From Strongyloides papillosus (lineage: Eukaryota > Nematoda > Chromadorea > Rhabditida > Strongyloididae): a stretch of 64,000 bases of DNA. Positions 24,504-34,776 of the stretch are shown here, one piece after another. The stretch covers positions 1,426,001 through 1,490,000 of the forward strand of contig SRSI01000079.1 in the NCBI GenBank assembly GCA_005656395.1, read 5' to 3'. Numbering within the stretch: position 1 is the stretch's first letter; each line of letters begins with the position of its first letter. Position numbers and translations under genes: made by a program. Below the pieces are notes generated by a model, which was not told where the DNA came from, made no database searches, and was given only the letters and a program-made list of their open reading frames with translations.

Positions 24504-26387
24504 TTATTTATTTTGGACTTCATAGCTTCTGACTTCTTTGGAACGTTTTACGTTTTGATTACTTATTTTTAGATTTTCGTTTGAAACATTTTTTTTATTC
24601 ATAATATTCTTAGATCCACCATTGCCAGCTTTATTTTGTATCCCTGAGAAATTAGAATCACTTTTTATTGCACTTGATGATTTTGATGCGGATGATGATT
24701 TTCCTGAAGATAAAGAGTTTTTAGACCCTTTTTTCTTCATAAGTCGTTTTTTATAAAAAATAAGCCCAGCCAGTAATAGGAGGGTAATTATAAGAAGAAC
24801 ACCAACAGAAACTCCAGTGATTATCCATATAGTAGATTTTGATTTTGTTGAATCATTAGACTTTGTGGAATCAGTAGATTTTTCTGAAGGAGTAGATTCA
24901 TCTGAATTCATAGATCCAATTAAACGAAGGATGAATTGGGTTTCCTTTATGTTATTTTCTCCCAGTTCTGTAAGATTAGTCGTTTCTTTATTTAGACCAC
25001 ATTTATATATAGAATTTGATACCAATGATTTAGTATCGTTAATCTTTATATAGCGACTTGTTTTTGTATCAAGATAAAGTAAATCGAATCGGTAACGTTT
25101 TTCGTAAAAATCTTCTAATATTGAAAGATTCTTATTATCAGGGACTGCATTGCATCCAACAGGACCATTTTTTATTCCTCCCAAGTCAACAGTATAAGTA
25201 TCCATAACGTCAGAATTATTAGTAGTTTCAATTTTTTGTATAACACCATTGACTTTTAAACGCAATGTTGTTTCAATATTAGAAACCCGATATTGGGGTA
25301 TAAAACGAAAATAGTGTCCTGTTTTCGCATTTTTAACATTTTCATTTAATTTATCATAATCTTGTAAATGTAAAACAAGTACTTTTTGTCCGGAATACAA
25401 TTTTGAATCATTTTTATATCTACCAACTATGGTTGTATTTGAATTATAATTATTATCAGGTGATAAAACTTGGTAAATGGCAATAGATTTCTTAAGTAGA
25501 CTTTGTCCATAATGATTTAATAAACCGTTTTCCGAATCGATACGTAGATCTGTAGAATCTATTTGGTAAAATAAAATATTATTTTCATTCGATAATTCCT
25601 CTTTTTGTTTTGAACCCCAAACGTAACCAACATCGATTGGAGGCATGGATTCTTGATTTATATGGCCACATTTCAGAAATATTTCGGTTTTGCTGTCTTG
25701 ATAGGGCTTTATTTTATAATAATAATAACTTTGGTTGCTTTCATTCTTTTTTGGGAAAGGTATAATATCATTTTTGTCCACAATATATTTGGATAGTGAA
25801 TGTTCTGAAATCCATGCTTCATTTGGACAAGCAACAACATGCAATAAATCTTTTTTAAAAACTATACTAAGATGCATCAAAAAAAGGAATTTGTATTCTT
25901 TTGTTGCTTCGTAACCGACGTAAAAAATTCCATCAAAGTTTGGAGAACTTCCCAAGTCAAAGTTTTGCTCAGTAGTTTTATAATAAAAAGCTCCTATTTT
26001 ACAATATTTTAAATCACATTTGACTTGTCCATTAAATCTTTCTAATTTGGGCGGTTTATCTGAACCTTCAGGAATCATAATGTTTGTCACTTTAGTGCCA
26101 TTTTTTGAAAATTCTAAATGAGGATTGTACCGATATGAAATGTTATCGGAGGGACTTTTGAGTGGTATTTTAAATATAAATAATTTCTTTGCTATAAGAC
26201 TGATACTTGTAATATTTACCTTTTCTTTTTCTTCTGCAACATTAAGGCTATGACCTTCAAATATAGGCGCTTGATTTTCCGTAAAATTGTACTTCAATTT
26301 GAATAAGCTATCTTGACCTTCTATGTATTTGACCAAAATGCATATACTAATAGTCCATACCAGAAACGGATAAAGTAATTTTGACAT
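24504..26387 (-). CDS. Type I membrane glycoprotein, array copy A
   Basis: Single exon, 627 aa, ATG at 26387. It has an N-terminal signal peptide (residues ~1-24) and a ~490-residue ectodomain with many N-glycosylation sites and conserved cysteines (CDLKYC, VACPNEAW, FLKCGHINQ, VGCNAVPDN, YKCGLNKE). A Ser/Thr/Lys/Asp short-repeat stalk precedes the membrane (STDSTKSNDSTKSKS). The transmembrane helix is at ~520-544. The ~80-residue basic Ser/Lys/Asn-rich cytoplasmic tail ends RSYEVQNK. I recognise no domain. It is a tandem paralogue of the 29469 gene: the last 110 residues match at 96 positions, while the ectodomains differ far more. Probably a cell-surface receptor or adhesion-type protein specific to this lineage (inference). 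Confidence 0.82.
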   Translation of the reverse strand: MSKLLYPFLVWTISICILVKYIEGQDSLFKLKYNFTENQAPIFEGHSLNVAEEKEKVNITSISLIAKKLFIFKIPLKSPSDNISYRYNPHLEFSKNGTKVTNIMIPEGSDKPPKLERFNGQVKCDLKYCKIGAFYYKTTEQNFDLGSSPNFDGIFYVGYEATKEYKFLFLMHLSIVFKKDLLHVVACPNEAWISEHSLSKYIVDKNDIIPFPKKNESNQSYYYYKIKPYQDSKTEIFLKCGHINQESMPPIDVGYVWGSKQKEELSNENNILFYQIDSTDLRIDSENGLLNHYGQSLLKKSIAIYQVLSPDNNYNSNTTIVGRYKNDSKLYSGQKVLVLHLQDYDKLNENVKNAKTGHYFRFIPQYRVSNIETTLRLKVNGVIQKIETTNNSDVMDTYTVDLGGIKNGPVGCNAVPDNKNLSILEDFYEKRYRFDLLYLDTKTSRYIKINDTKSLVSNSIYKCGLNKETTNLTELGENNIKETQFILRLIGSMNSDESTPSEKSTDSTKSNDSTKSKSTIWIITGVSVGVLLIITLLLLAGLIFYKKRLMKKKGSKNSLSSGKSSSASKSSSAIKSDSNFSGIQNKAGNGGSKNIMNKKNVSNENLKISNQNVKRSKEVRSYEVQNK

Positions 26388-27513
26388 TGCAAAAATGACT
26401 TAAAAATATAAAATTTTTCACTACTTATATATACATTATGTCATTAACTTTTTAAATATTATTGATAATAAATTATCTTATTAGTATAAAATATTCATTT
26501 TTACATATTAGTTTGTCCAATAAAGAATGACACCTCCTTACATTAATTTTAAAATTTCCATAATTAATTGAAAAATTAATATTGTTACCCAAAAAAATAA
26601 CCATTATGTTTCGTCATAATTTTGGAACTACATTAAGAGCTTGATAACTTTGTTGGTAAAAATTAAAAATTTCAGAATTCAAAAACTTCAAGATGTCAAA
26701 ATTTTGGTTTCCCACTTTAGCCTACATTTTATCAATTAAAAAAAGCATTATATTTATAAATATTATTGTACTGAAGAAAAGCCTGGTGAATAGAATAAGT
26801 GATATTCGGTAACTTTCCTCGATTCAGTTGGTTTTTCCACAATCTTTAATGAAATATACGGCTTATGAGTAATACAAAGTAAAAATAGATTACTTCAATT
26901 GAAAAATTGGGGTTCAGAATCATGAGTGTATACTATATTTTATTTAAATGATACAAATATATTTCTAAAATTACAGTTTCAATAGGATTCAAGAAACTAC
27001 GTTGGACAATAATAGCAGCATTAAAAAGTGTTTTTAATTTTGGTCATGGTAAAAAATATATTTGGATATTTTAAGTTAAGAAAGAACAAATATTAAAATA
27101 TTTTTTTTATTTGGTTAAATAATTATTGCTCTTAATAATTCTTTTTATGAAATTCTTAAAGCTCTGAACTTATTGTTGTTAGTAGAAGTTTAGAAGAATG
27201 GTTTTTTCTAAAACGTTTACAAAATTTTTGTTGTCACTTGAACCTTTTAAATTTGGATAAAATATAATTTTTTGAAACCTATTACGTTTTATTGCATTTT
27301 AGATTCATTTGTCTAAATTTGTTCTTTTTGCATATATAAAAATATCATTATTAAAAAAAGATAATTAATAATATTAAATTTAATAAATTTTATTCCGTTA
27401 AAATGAACAAATACACATAAAAATGTCGAGACACATTTCAATTAACTTAAGACTATATAAATTTGACATTTTATTCTAATTTTATTTAATCTAAATACAA
27501 TATTTCGGCTAAT
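26388..27513. other. Spacer between array copies A and B
   Basis: About 1.1 kb with no gene, homologous along its length to the spacers at 22518-24503 (minus the MITE) and 29470-30590. It shows that the unit of duplication was gene plus flanks, roughly 3 kb. Confidence 0.6.
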
Positions 27514-29469
27514 TTATTTATTTTGGACTTCATAGCTTCTGACTTCTTTGGAACGTTTTACGTTTTGACTACTTATTTTTAGATTTTCGTTTGAAACAAT
27601 TTTTTTATTCATAATATTCTTAGGTCCACCATTGCCAGCTTTATTTTGTATCCCTGCGACATAATATTCACTTTTTATTGTATTTGACGATTTTGAGGCG
27701 GATGATGATTTTCCTGAAGATAAAGAGTTTTTTATTCCCTTTTTCTTCACCAGTCGTTTTCTATAAAAAATAAGTCCAGCTAATAAGATAAGTGTAATTA
27801 TAAGAAGAACACCAACAGAAACTCCAGTGATTATCCATATAGTAGATTTAGATTTAGTTGAATCATTAGATTTACTCGAATCAACAGATTCATTTGAATG
27901 AGTTAGTTTATCTGAATGAGTAGACTTATCTAAACCAGTAGATCTAACTGAATCATAAGATTCAATTAAATGAATTTTGAATTTCTTAATCTTTATGTAT
28001 TTTTTTGCTAGTTTTAAAAAATTTTCATCATCTCTGTCTTTGAGATCAGGAAAACATACATATGTAGAATTTGACACCAATGATTTAGTATCATTAACCG
28101 GTATAGGCTCATCCTTGTTTTCATCAAATATATATAAATAGGTTGGATAACTTTTTTCATAAAAATCTTTAAATCCTGGATGTGTAATATTATCAGGAAC
28201 TGCATGACATCCAACTTGACCATTTTCCATTCCTCTCACGTCAACTGTATAAGTGTCCATACTCTCAGAATTTTTAGCAGTTTTAAATTTTTGTACAACA
28301 CCATTAACTGTTAAACGTAATGTTGTTTCAATATTAGGTACCAGAAATTGGGGCCGAATATTAAATGAATATCCTGTAACTATATGGTTATCTGTCCTAA
28401 GTTTAGCTGCCATATCTCTAACTTCCTTATCTAACGTTTTGTACTCATTTAAAAATAGAACGAAAATTCCTTGTCCGAAATACAATTTTGAATCATTTTT
28501 ATATCTACCAATTACAGTTGAATAGAATCCAAAACCATTATCACTAGGTGGCATAACGTAGTAAACGACGAGAGAAGGATGAAGCAGACTTCCAAGTTCG
28601 TTATATGCTAAATTGTTTTCCGAATTGATAGTTAGATCCTGATATTCGAAATTGAACGTAAAGGACGATTTACTATGTAGTAAATTTTCTTTTACAGTTA
28701 GACCCCAAGAGTAACCCACATCGATTGAAGGCATGAATTTCTGATTTATATGACCACACTTCAGAAATATTTTGGAAGTTTCTCCACAGCAGTTTATTTT
28801 ATAATAATAATAGCGTCCATCATTTCTACTCCTTTTTAGAAAAGGTATAGTATTACTTTTGTCCACAATATATTCAGATAGTGAATGGTTTGAGATCCAT
28901 GTTTCATGTGGGCAAACAACAATATTCAATAAATATTGCTCAGTACTCTTGGTAAGATACATCAAAGAAATGTATTTATCATCGTTTATTTCTTTGTAAC
29001 CGACATAAAAAATCCCATCGTATTTTGAAGAATCTTTATATTCAAAGTCTTGCTCAGATAAAGCAACTTTATAAAAGAAAATTCCCATTTCACAATCTTC
29101 TAAATCACAATGAATGCTACCATGAAATATTTCTAACCTGAGCTTATTATTTGGACCTTTGGGAATAGCTATGGTTTTCGGGTTTTCACCGTTACGATCA
29201 AATTTTAAATAATGTTTGCTCCGAAATCCATATTTATCAAAGGTATTTATTAATAGTACTTTAAATACAATCAATTCTTTTTCTATAGTCTCGTAATTTG
29301 AAATAAATTCATTTTTCTTGTCACCATTAATTTCTAAAGGATTTGGAGGCCATTCATATGTACTAAATCTATAATGTAACTTGGATGTTATATATGGAGG
29401 TAAATTACATTTGACAAGAATACATTTACTTATAATCCATACCAGAAGGAAATAAAGTAATTTTGACAT
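27514..29469 (-). CDS. Type I membrane glycoprotein, array copy B
   Basis: Single exon, 651 aa. The frame extends to a GTG at 29481, but the ATG at 29469 aligns with the start of copy A. Same architecture as copy A: signal peptide, large cysteine-bearing N-glycosylated ectodomain (CDLEDCEMG, VVCPHETW, FLKCGHINQ, VGCHAVPDN), then a stalk lengthened by extra short repeats (STHSDKLTHSNESVDSSKSN). One transmembrane helix and a basic cytoplasmic tail ending in the same RSYEVQNK follow. The ectodomain has several insertions relative to A, and its luminal sequence is much less conserved than the membrane and tail segment. An antisense frame inside it is a shadow. Function unknown. Confidence 0.82.
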   Translation of the reverse strand: MSKLLYFLLVWIISKCILVKCNLPPYITSKLHYRFSTYEWPPNPLEINGDKKNEFISNYETIEKELIVFKVLLINTFDKYGFRSKHYLKFDRNGENPKTIAIPKGPNNKLRLEIFHGSIHCDLEDCEMGIFFYKVALSEQDFEYKDSSKYDGIFYVGYKEINDDKYISLMYLTKSTEQYLLNIVVCPHETWISNHSLSEYIVDKSNTIPFLKRSRNDGRYYYYKINCCGETSKIFLKCGHINQKFMPSIDVGYSWGLTVKENLLHSKSSFTFNFEYQDLTINSENNLAYNELGSLLHPSLVVYYVMPPSDNGFGFYSTVIGRYKNDSKLYFGQGIFVLFLNEYKTLDKEVRDMAAKLRTDNHIVTGYSFNIRPQFLVPNIETTLRLTVNGVVQKFKTAKNSESMDTYTVDVRGMENGQVGCHAVPDNITHPGFKDFYEKSYPTYLYIFDENKDEPIPVNDTKSLVSNSTYVCFPDLKDRDDENFLKLAKKYIKIKKFKIHLIESYDSVRSTGLDKSTHSDKLTHSNESVDSSKSNDSTKSKSTIWIITGVSVGVLLIITLILLAGLIFYRKRLVKKKGIKNSLSSGKSSSASKSSNTIKSEYYVAGIQNKAGNGGPKNIMNKKIVSNENLKISSQNVKRSKEVRSYEVQNK

Positions 29470-30589
29470 TGCAAAAATCACTTAAAAATAAAAAATTTTT
29501 CACTACATATATATACATTATATCATTAGCTTTTTTACATATTATTGATAATAAATTATATTATGAATATATAAATGTTTTTTTTACATAGTAGGTTGTT
29601 CAATAAATAATTATACCTTTTTACCTTTCACTTTAAAATGTTGTAATTAAGTTAAAAATTAATATTTTTACTTAAAATTATAGGTATTATATTCATTACA
29701 AAGTTGCGAATATATTAGGAGCTTGGTAATTTTTTTGGTAAAAATTAAAAATTTCAGAATTCAAAAACTTCAAGATGTCAAAATTTTAGGTTTCCTACTT
29801 TAGCCTACATTTTATCAGTTAAAAAAAGCATCATATTTACGAATAAATAGTATTTGCTGAAGAAGAGCCTGATGAATACAATATGTCGTATTCAGTAACT
29901 TTCGTTAATTCAGTTGGTTTTTCCACAATCATTTATGAAATCTACAATCTATCACTACTACAAAGTAAAAGTAGATCACTTCAATTTAGAAATTGGAGTT
30001 CAGAATTAGCTGTTTCTATTGTATTTCATTTAACTAATAAAAATATATTAACAAATTTATAGTTTCATTAGGATTCAAGGAACTATATTAGACAATAATA
30101 ACATCATTAAAAAATGTTTTCAACCTTGCTCATAATAAAAAATAACTTTTAGATATTTTAAGTTTAAAAAGAACATATATTAAAATAAAATTATTATTTG
30201 CTTAAATAAATGTTGCTTTTAATTATTCTTGTTATGAAATTTTTTAAATTCTAAACTTATCTTTATTAGTAGAAGTTTAGAAGAATGATCTTTGCTAAAA
30301 CATTTACAAAATTTTTGTTTTTACTTGACACCTTTAAAATTTGGATAAATTCTAATTTTTTTATAACCTGAGATATTTTATTGCATTTTAATTTCTTTTT
30401 GTTTAAATTTGTCTTTTTTGCATATATAAAAATATCATTATTCAAAAAGATAACTAATTATTTTAAATCTAATACATATTATTTTATTCAATAAAAATGA
30501 ATAAATACATATAGAAATATCGAGACATTTTTTTAAATTAATTTAACATTATAGAAATTTGATATTTCAATCCAATGTTTTTTAATTAA
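29470..30589. other. Spacer between array copy B and the decayed copy C
   Basis: About 1.1 kb homologous to the other array spacers. It carries an uninterrupted version of the MITE insertion site near 30045. No gene. Confidence 0.6.
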
Positions 30590-32300
30590 TATACGATATC
30601 TCGATCAATTTGATTCATTTTTGACTTCTTAGCTACTGTTTTGTTTGAAAAGGTTTTCATGTTGACAACTCATACTTCGATTGACAGTCAACGTAATTCT
30701 TTTCTATATTCTTAGATCCAGCATTGACAGTTGTATGTTGTATCCTTTAAGCATTATAGTCATTTTTTACTATACTTGATGGTTTAGAGGTGGAAGGTAA
30801 TTTTCTTGAAATCGAAGTGTTTTTAGATTTCTTATTTTAGTTGTTGTTTTTATAAATAATAAGTCCAACTAATAAAAGAACAGAACCTAAAAGAACGACA
30901 CGAATAAAAACTGCATGATAATCCATATAATATAATTTGATGACGATAGATGAAAAGATTCAATTAAATGAATGGTAAATTCGGTTTCCTTTATGTCATT
31001 TGCTTTCAGCTCTCTCCGATTAGTTGTTTCTTTATTTAGAATACATTTATATTTATATGTAGAATTTGGTACCAATGATTTAATATAGAAATTCTTTTAT
31101 ATACTTGGTTACTTTTTATCTAACATTATTAAATTGTTCGACATCTTTTTTTATAAAAATCTTCAAATGCTAGAACTTTCATATCATTAGAAACTGAAAG
31201 ACATTCAACCTGACCATCGTCCATTCCACTCGCGAAAACTGTATAAATATACATAATTTCAGAATTGTTACCAATTATAATATTTTTTACAACACCATTG
31301 ATTTTTAAACGTAACGTTGTTTTAATATCGGGCACCTCAAGCTGGATATACATATCGAATGAATATCCTTTAGAGGTGTGATTAACAACTGATTTTAAAC
31401 ATTCATACTCATATAAAGGTAGAACTGATACTCTTTGTCCGAAATACAATTTTGAATCACTATTATATCTACTAACTACAATAATTTCGAATTAATATAT
31501 TTTTACATGACAGAACATGAAAAACTATAAGCAAAGAAATAATTAGACTTCTAAGTTGATTATGTGATAAACTGTTGTATGAATCTATAGTTAGAGCGGT
31601 TTTGTAGGAATTAAACCCATAAGTATCATCATTAAGTTGTGATACCTCTTTTTGATTAAAACAACAATCGTAACCAACATCAATTTTAGGATGAATAATT
31701 TTTTTTATATGCAAAATTTCACGAATTTTTCAGAATTACTATCTTGATAATGTTTTATTTTATAATAATATTTGAAATCATCCTTTTCTTTCCTATTTAA
31801 GGAAATGTACAAAATTGTTTTTGTCCACAATATATTTTAATGATGAGAAGTTTGAAATCCATGTTTCTTTTGGGCAAGCAGCAAGATCAAATGCATGCTT
31901 ATCAGGATGTCAACAAGATACAGAAAATAAAGAATTTTATTTTCTCCTTTTTCTTCCTATACGACGTAAAAAATCTTATAAAATTTTGTAATATTTAGCA
32001 GACCAGAGTACAAAATAGAGGTTTTTTTTATAATAGAATGGTCACATATCAGAACATTTCAGATCACATTTAATTTTACTAGTAAGATATCTTAAATCAA
32101 GTCTATAACTTGGACCTTCAGAAATGTAAATGTTTTCTGTTTTTTAATCGTTACGTACAAATAAAAGACAAGAATAGTATCGAGATCCATTTAATCTAGA
32201 GAAATTTGTTAGAAGTTGTTTGAATAGAAATAATTGCTTCTCTAAAGTATCATTTTATATTCCTTTACTTTCTGTTTTTTCCAAAAACGATCTTACCTTC
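30590..32300 (-). pseudogene. Decayed third copy of the glycoprotein gene
   Basis: Minus-strand similarity to copies A and B runs through this interval but is broken into separate frames. One at ~31714-31472 contains HPKIDVGYDC (compare PPIDVGYVWG in A). One at ~31449-31129 contains DIKTTLRLKINGVVKN (compare IETTLRLKVNGVIQK). One at ~31075-30887 contains NKETTNRREL and FTIHLIES. The breaks are frameshifts and stops; the stalk, membrane and tail part (30600-30950) is present but disrupted, and the 5' end beyond ~32300 cannot be aligned. Not translatable as one protein. Confidence 0.8.
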
Positions 32301-32338
32301 AATTGTATTTGTATTCCCTGAACCGATATAAATAAATT

Positions 32339-33154
32339 CACAAATTTTTGTATCGAAATACACGAGCCATTCTCTAAAATGAAACGATACAAAAATTAAT
32401 TTTTTTTATATATATTTTTATGTATGTACGTATATTTATGTTACAAAACTATTTTTTTAATATCATGAAGTTGTTGATTTAACCCATTATAAAATATGAT
32501 ACTTTGTGGTTTTACCCTCACCTAGATTTTTTTATCTTTAAAATAAAATAATTTTAAAAGTTTTTGCTCATATTAAATGGAGGTAAAAGTAAAATAAACA
32601 AAAAAGTTTATAAATCATTCATATCGTTGGCAAAATATATAATAGACATGAAAGTTATAATAAGTTGGGGATTTGTGAAAATTAAAGGCATTCAAGATTA
32701 AATTGAATTTGCATGAAAAGAAAGAATTAAGAATGATACGTTTTAATGTGTTTAAAACGATTTAAAAATATTTGTTATTTAATTTAGATAATGGTATTGT
32801 AATAAATATTTTTTTACATTACTACCGAACTTAATGTTTCAAAAAAACTTAATTGATTTTTTAATGTTCTAAGTTATGTATTTTAAAGATGTTAATAAAA
32901 TTTTCGTATTTATAATATATAAGTTTAATACTTTATCAAAAGTAAATCCATTTAATATACATTTAAGATTATTTTATGATTTTATGGCACATATTATTTG
33001 TAGATGCAATAATTTGACGACATCATATCTGAAAGTGGTAAAATAAATTAACAAAAAAACTGAATTTAAAAAATTATGTCGACCAAAATGTAAAATTAGG
33101 CAAAGAAAACCCAAATGATCAAATGACACGGAAAAGGATGTAATAATCTGTGAG
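32339..33154 (+). repeat. Direct repeat F, right copy
   Basis: About 816 bp, the partner of 21592-22412, in the same orientation. Similarity is weaker at the left edge (~32340-32400) and near-perfect over the last ~150 bp up to TGTGAG at 33154. A minus-strand open frame in it (32974-33165) is not supported as a gene. Confidence 0.8.
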
Positions 33155-33160
33155 TTCATT

Positions 33161-33657
33161 AACAAGAAGGGAACAAGACTCTACAATGACATCTAGGCTT
33201 CTGATAAAAAAAATACAACACAAGTTATAAGAGATATTTTTATTTCAAAATAAAACTATCATAAAATACAAGATCATATCATAAAATATGAAATATGTAT
33301 AGCTCATTCTAACAATCTCCTACTCCTTTACTAATGTTTGAAGGTTAATGGAACATTTCTACCACTCTTGGTAAAGTTGCCTTTGGTTTCACCGACAGTC
33401 AAGACACTATCATCAACGTCCAAGCTTCTAACGGAAAAAAAACACAAAACAAGTATAAAAGATATTTTTATTTCACAATAAAACTATTATAAAATTTAAG
33501 GTATCACAATGTATAAGATAAATATAATTCATTTTAATAATCTCCTACTCCCCTACTAGTGGCTTGAAGCTGATTGGAATATTTCTTACCTTCTTGGTAA
33601 AGTTTCCTTTGGTTCCATCAATGATCAAGACACTATCACCGACATCCGAGCTTCTAA
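33161..33657 (-). pseudogene. Three degenerate copies of the sHSP 3' end
   Basis: Three fragments, near 33161-33203, 33331-33430 and 33545-33657, repeat the 3' end and 3' flank of the sHSP gene that ends at 33802. They are spaced ~220-240 bp. The middle fragment still reads VLTVGETKGNFTKSGRNVP and LTFKH then stop on the minus strand (intact gene: VLTVGGTKGDFTKKGKNVP). The third reads VLIIDGTKGNFTKK and then drifts at its C-terminus. Each is followed by the same AAAAACACAACACAAG and ATATTTTTATTTCA flank. No start codons or upstream exon, so these are relics. Confidence 0.8.
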
Positions 33658-33801
33658 TGAAAAAAAACACAACACAAGGTAATAAAGATATTTTTTATTT
33701 CACAATAAAACTATCGTAAAATATAAGATATCATACAAAATATATAAAATCACAAAATATAAAATAAATATAATTCATTCCAACAATCTCCTACTACCTC
33801 C

Positions 33802-34328
33802 CTAGTGTTTGAAGGTGATTGGAACATTCTTTCCCTTCTTGGTAAAGTCTCCTTTAGTTCCACCAACGGTCAAGACACCATTCTTGGAGATTTCACTGAC
33901 GATATTATCTTCATCCATTCCTTCTGGAAGAGTGTATTTGCGGACGAAGTTTCTTTGAATCTAAAACGACGATAAAAGAATACTATAGATAGTCACAAAA
34001 AACTTACAGTTCCGTATTTGTCTGTCTTCTCCTCATGGTTACCCTCTACTTGAAGGAATCCATCCTTAACACTAACGTGCAACTCATCAGGGCTGAAGTG
34101 TGATACATCCATTCTTACTTTAAACTCCATGTCGTTATTGACGACCTCTGCGCATGTTTCAGCGAATTTGTGGCTGTCGACGAGTGATTTGTTGGCCCAG
34201 GACATGGTGTTAGCCATTGCACGCTCCATAGCACGATCCCATTCATTGACGTACCTTCCTCTGTATGGGCAGTAGGTAAGTGGAACACGGGAATAATATG
34301 GTCTCATCATACGGTTCTCAAACAACAT
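33802..34328 (-). CDS. Small heat-shock protein (alpha-crystallin/HSP20 family)
   Basis: Two exons, 34328-34008 and 33960-33802, with a 47 bp intron, give 159 aa. The ATG at 34328 follows an acceptor AATTTTTCCAG by 20 bp; the longer frame above it has no better start. The N-terminal arm (1-60) is Arg/Met/Tyr-rich. The alpha-crystallin domain spans ~66-150 (MEFKVRMDVSHFSPDELHVS, then GFLQVEGNHEEK, then RKYTLPEGMD, then SKNGVLTV). A C-terminal V-P-I at 153-155 fits the family's I/V-x-I/V anchor. sHSPs are ATP-independent holdases in the cytosol. Upstream lie a palindromic heat-shock element and a TATA box. Degenerate copies of its 3' end sit downstream. Confidence 0.93.
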
Positions 34329-34450
34329 GGTTAAATTCGATTTGAGGTCTGGAAAAATTTCAAAATTAGACACTGATAGCAATAATAATGGTGTAATGTC
34401 ACGTAAAATACAATGACAATATAACTATATAATACTGCTAGTATAGTTGT

Positions 34451-34460
34451 TTATATATAA
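34451..34460 (-). promoter_or_regulatory. TATA box of the sHSP gene
   Basis: TTATATATAA about 125 bp before the sHSP ATG and ~40 bp downstream (in gene sense) of the heat-shock element. Confidence 0.6.
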
Positions 34461-34497
34461 AAAAAGAAACACAATATCATCTTCTAGTAGTGTTTAG

Positions 34498-34513
34498 ACA
34501 TTTCTAGAAATGT
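34498..34513 (-). promoter_or_regulatory. Heat-shock element, perfect 16 bp palindrome
   Basis: ACATTTCTAGAAATGT contains the inverted TTCnnGAA core of heat-shock factor sites. Imperfect further units lie on each side (AGA before, GTC after) at the 5 bp spacing. It lies ~170 bp before the sHSP ATG. Confidence 0.75.
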
Positions 34514-34776
34514 CAACTGATTGTTTTTCATCAAATATAAGAGGTTATCGAGAGAAAAAAAGTACTAAGGGCTATTTTTTTGTATGCAAACTTTTATTTT
34601 TCCAATCAAATGACGACTTTTTTTATACAACTTTTTGATTACAAAAAAATAAAGTTAATGATAAAGCGCTATGTGATAGTATTCGGAGGTCAGAGATTAT
34701 TGTATACATTATGTTCACACTTTTTTATATTGGGGTCTTATCTAGATTGTATTGTCGTCCACCATGGTGACATCTC

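Noticed and set aside
32974..33165. 63-codon minus-strand frame
   Set aside because: Lies in direct repeat F; the other copy (21592-22412) does not keep the frame as a recognisable protein.
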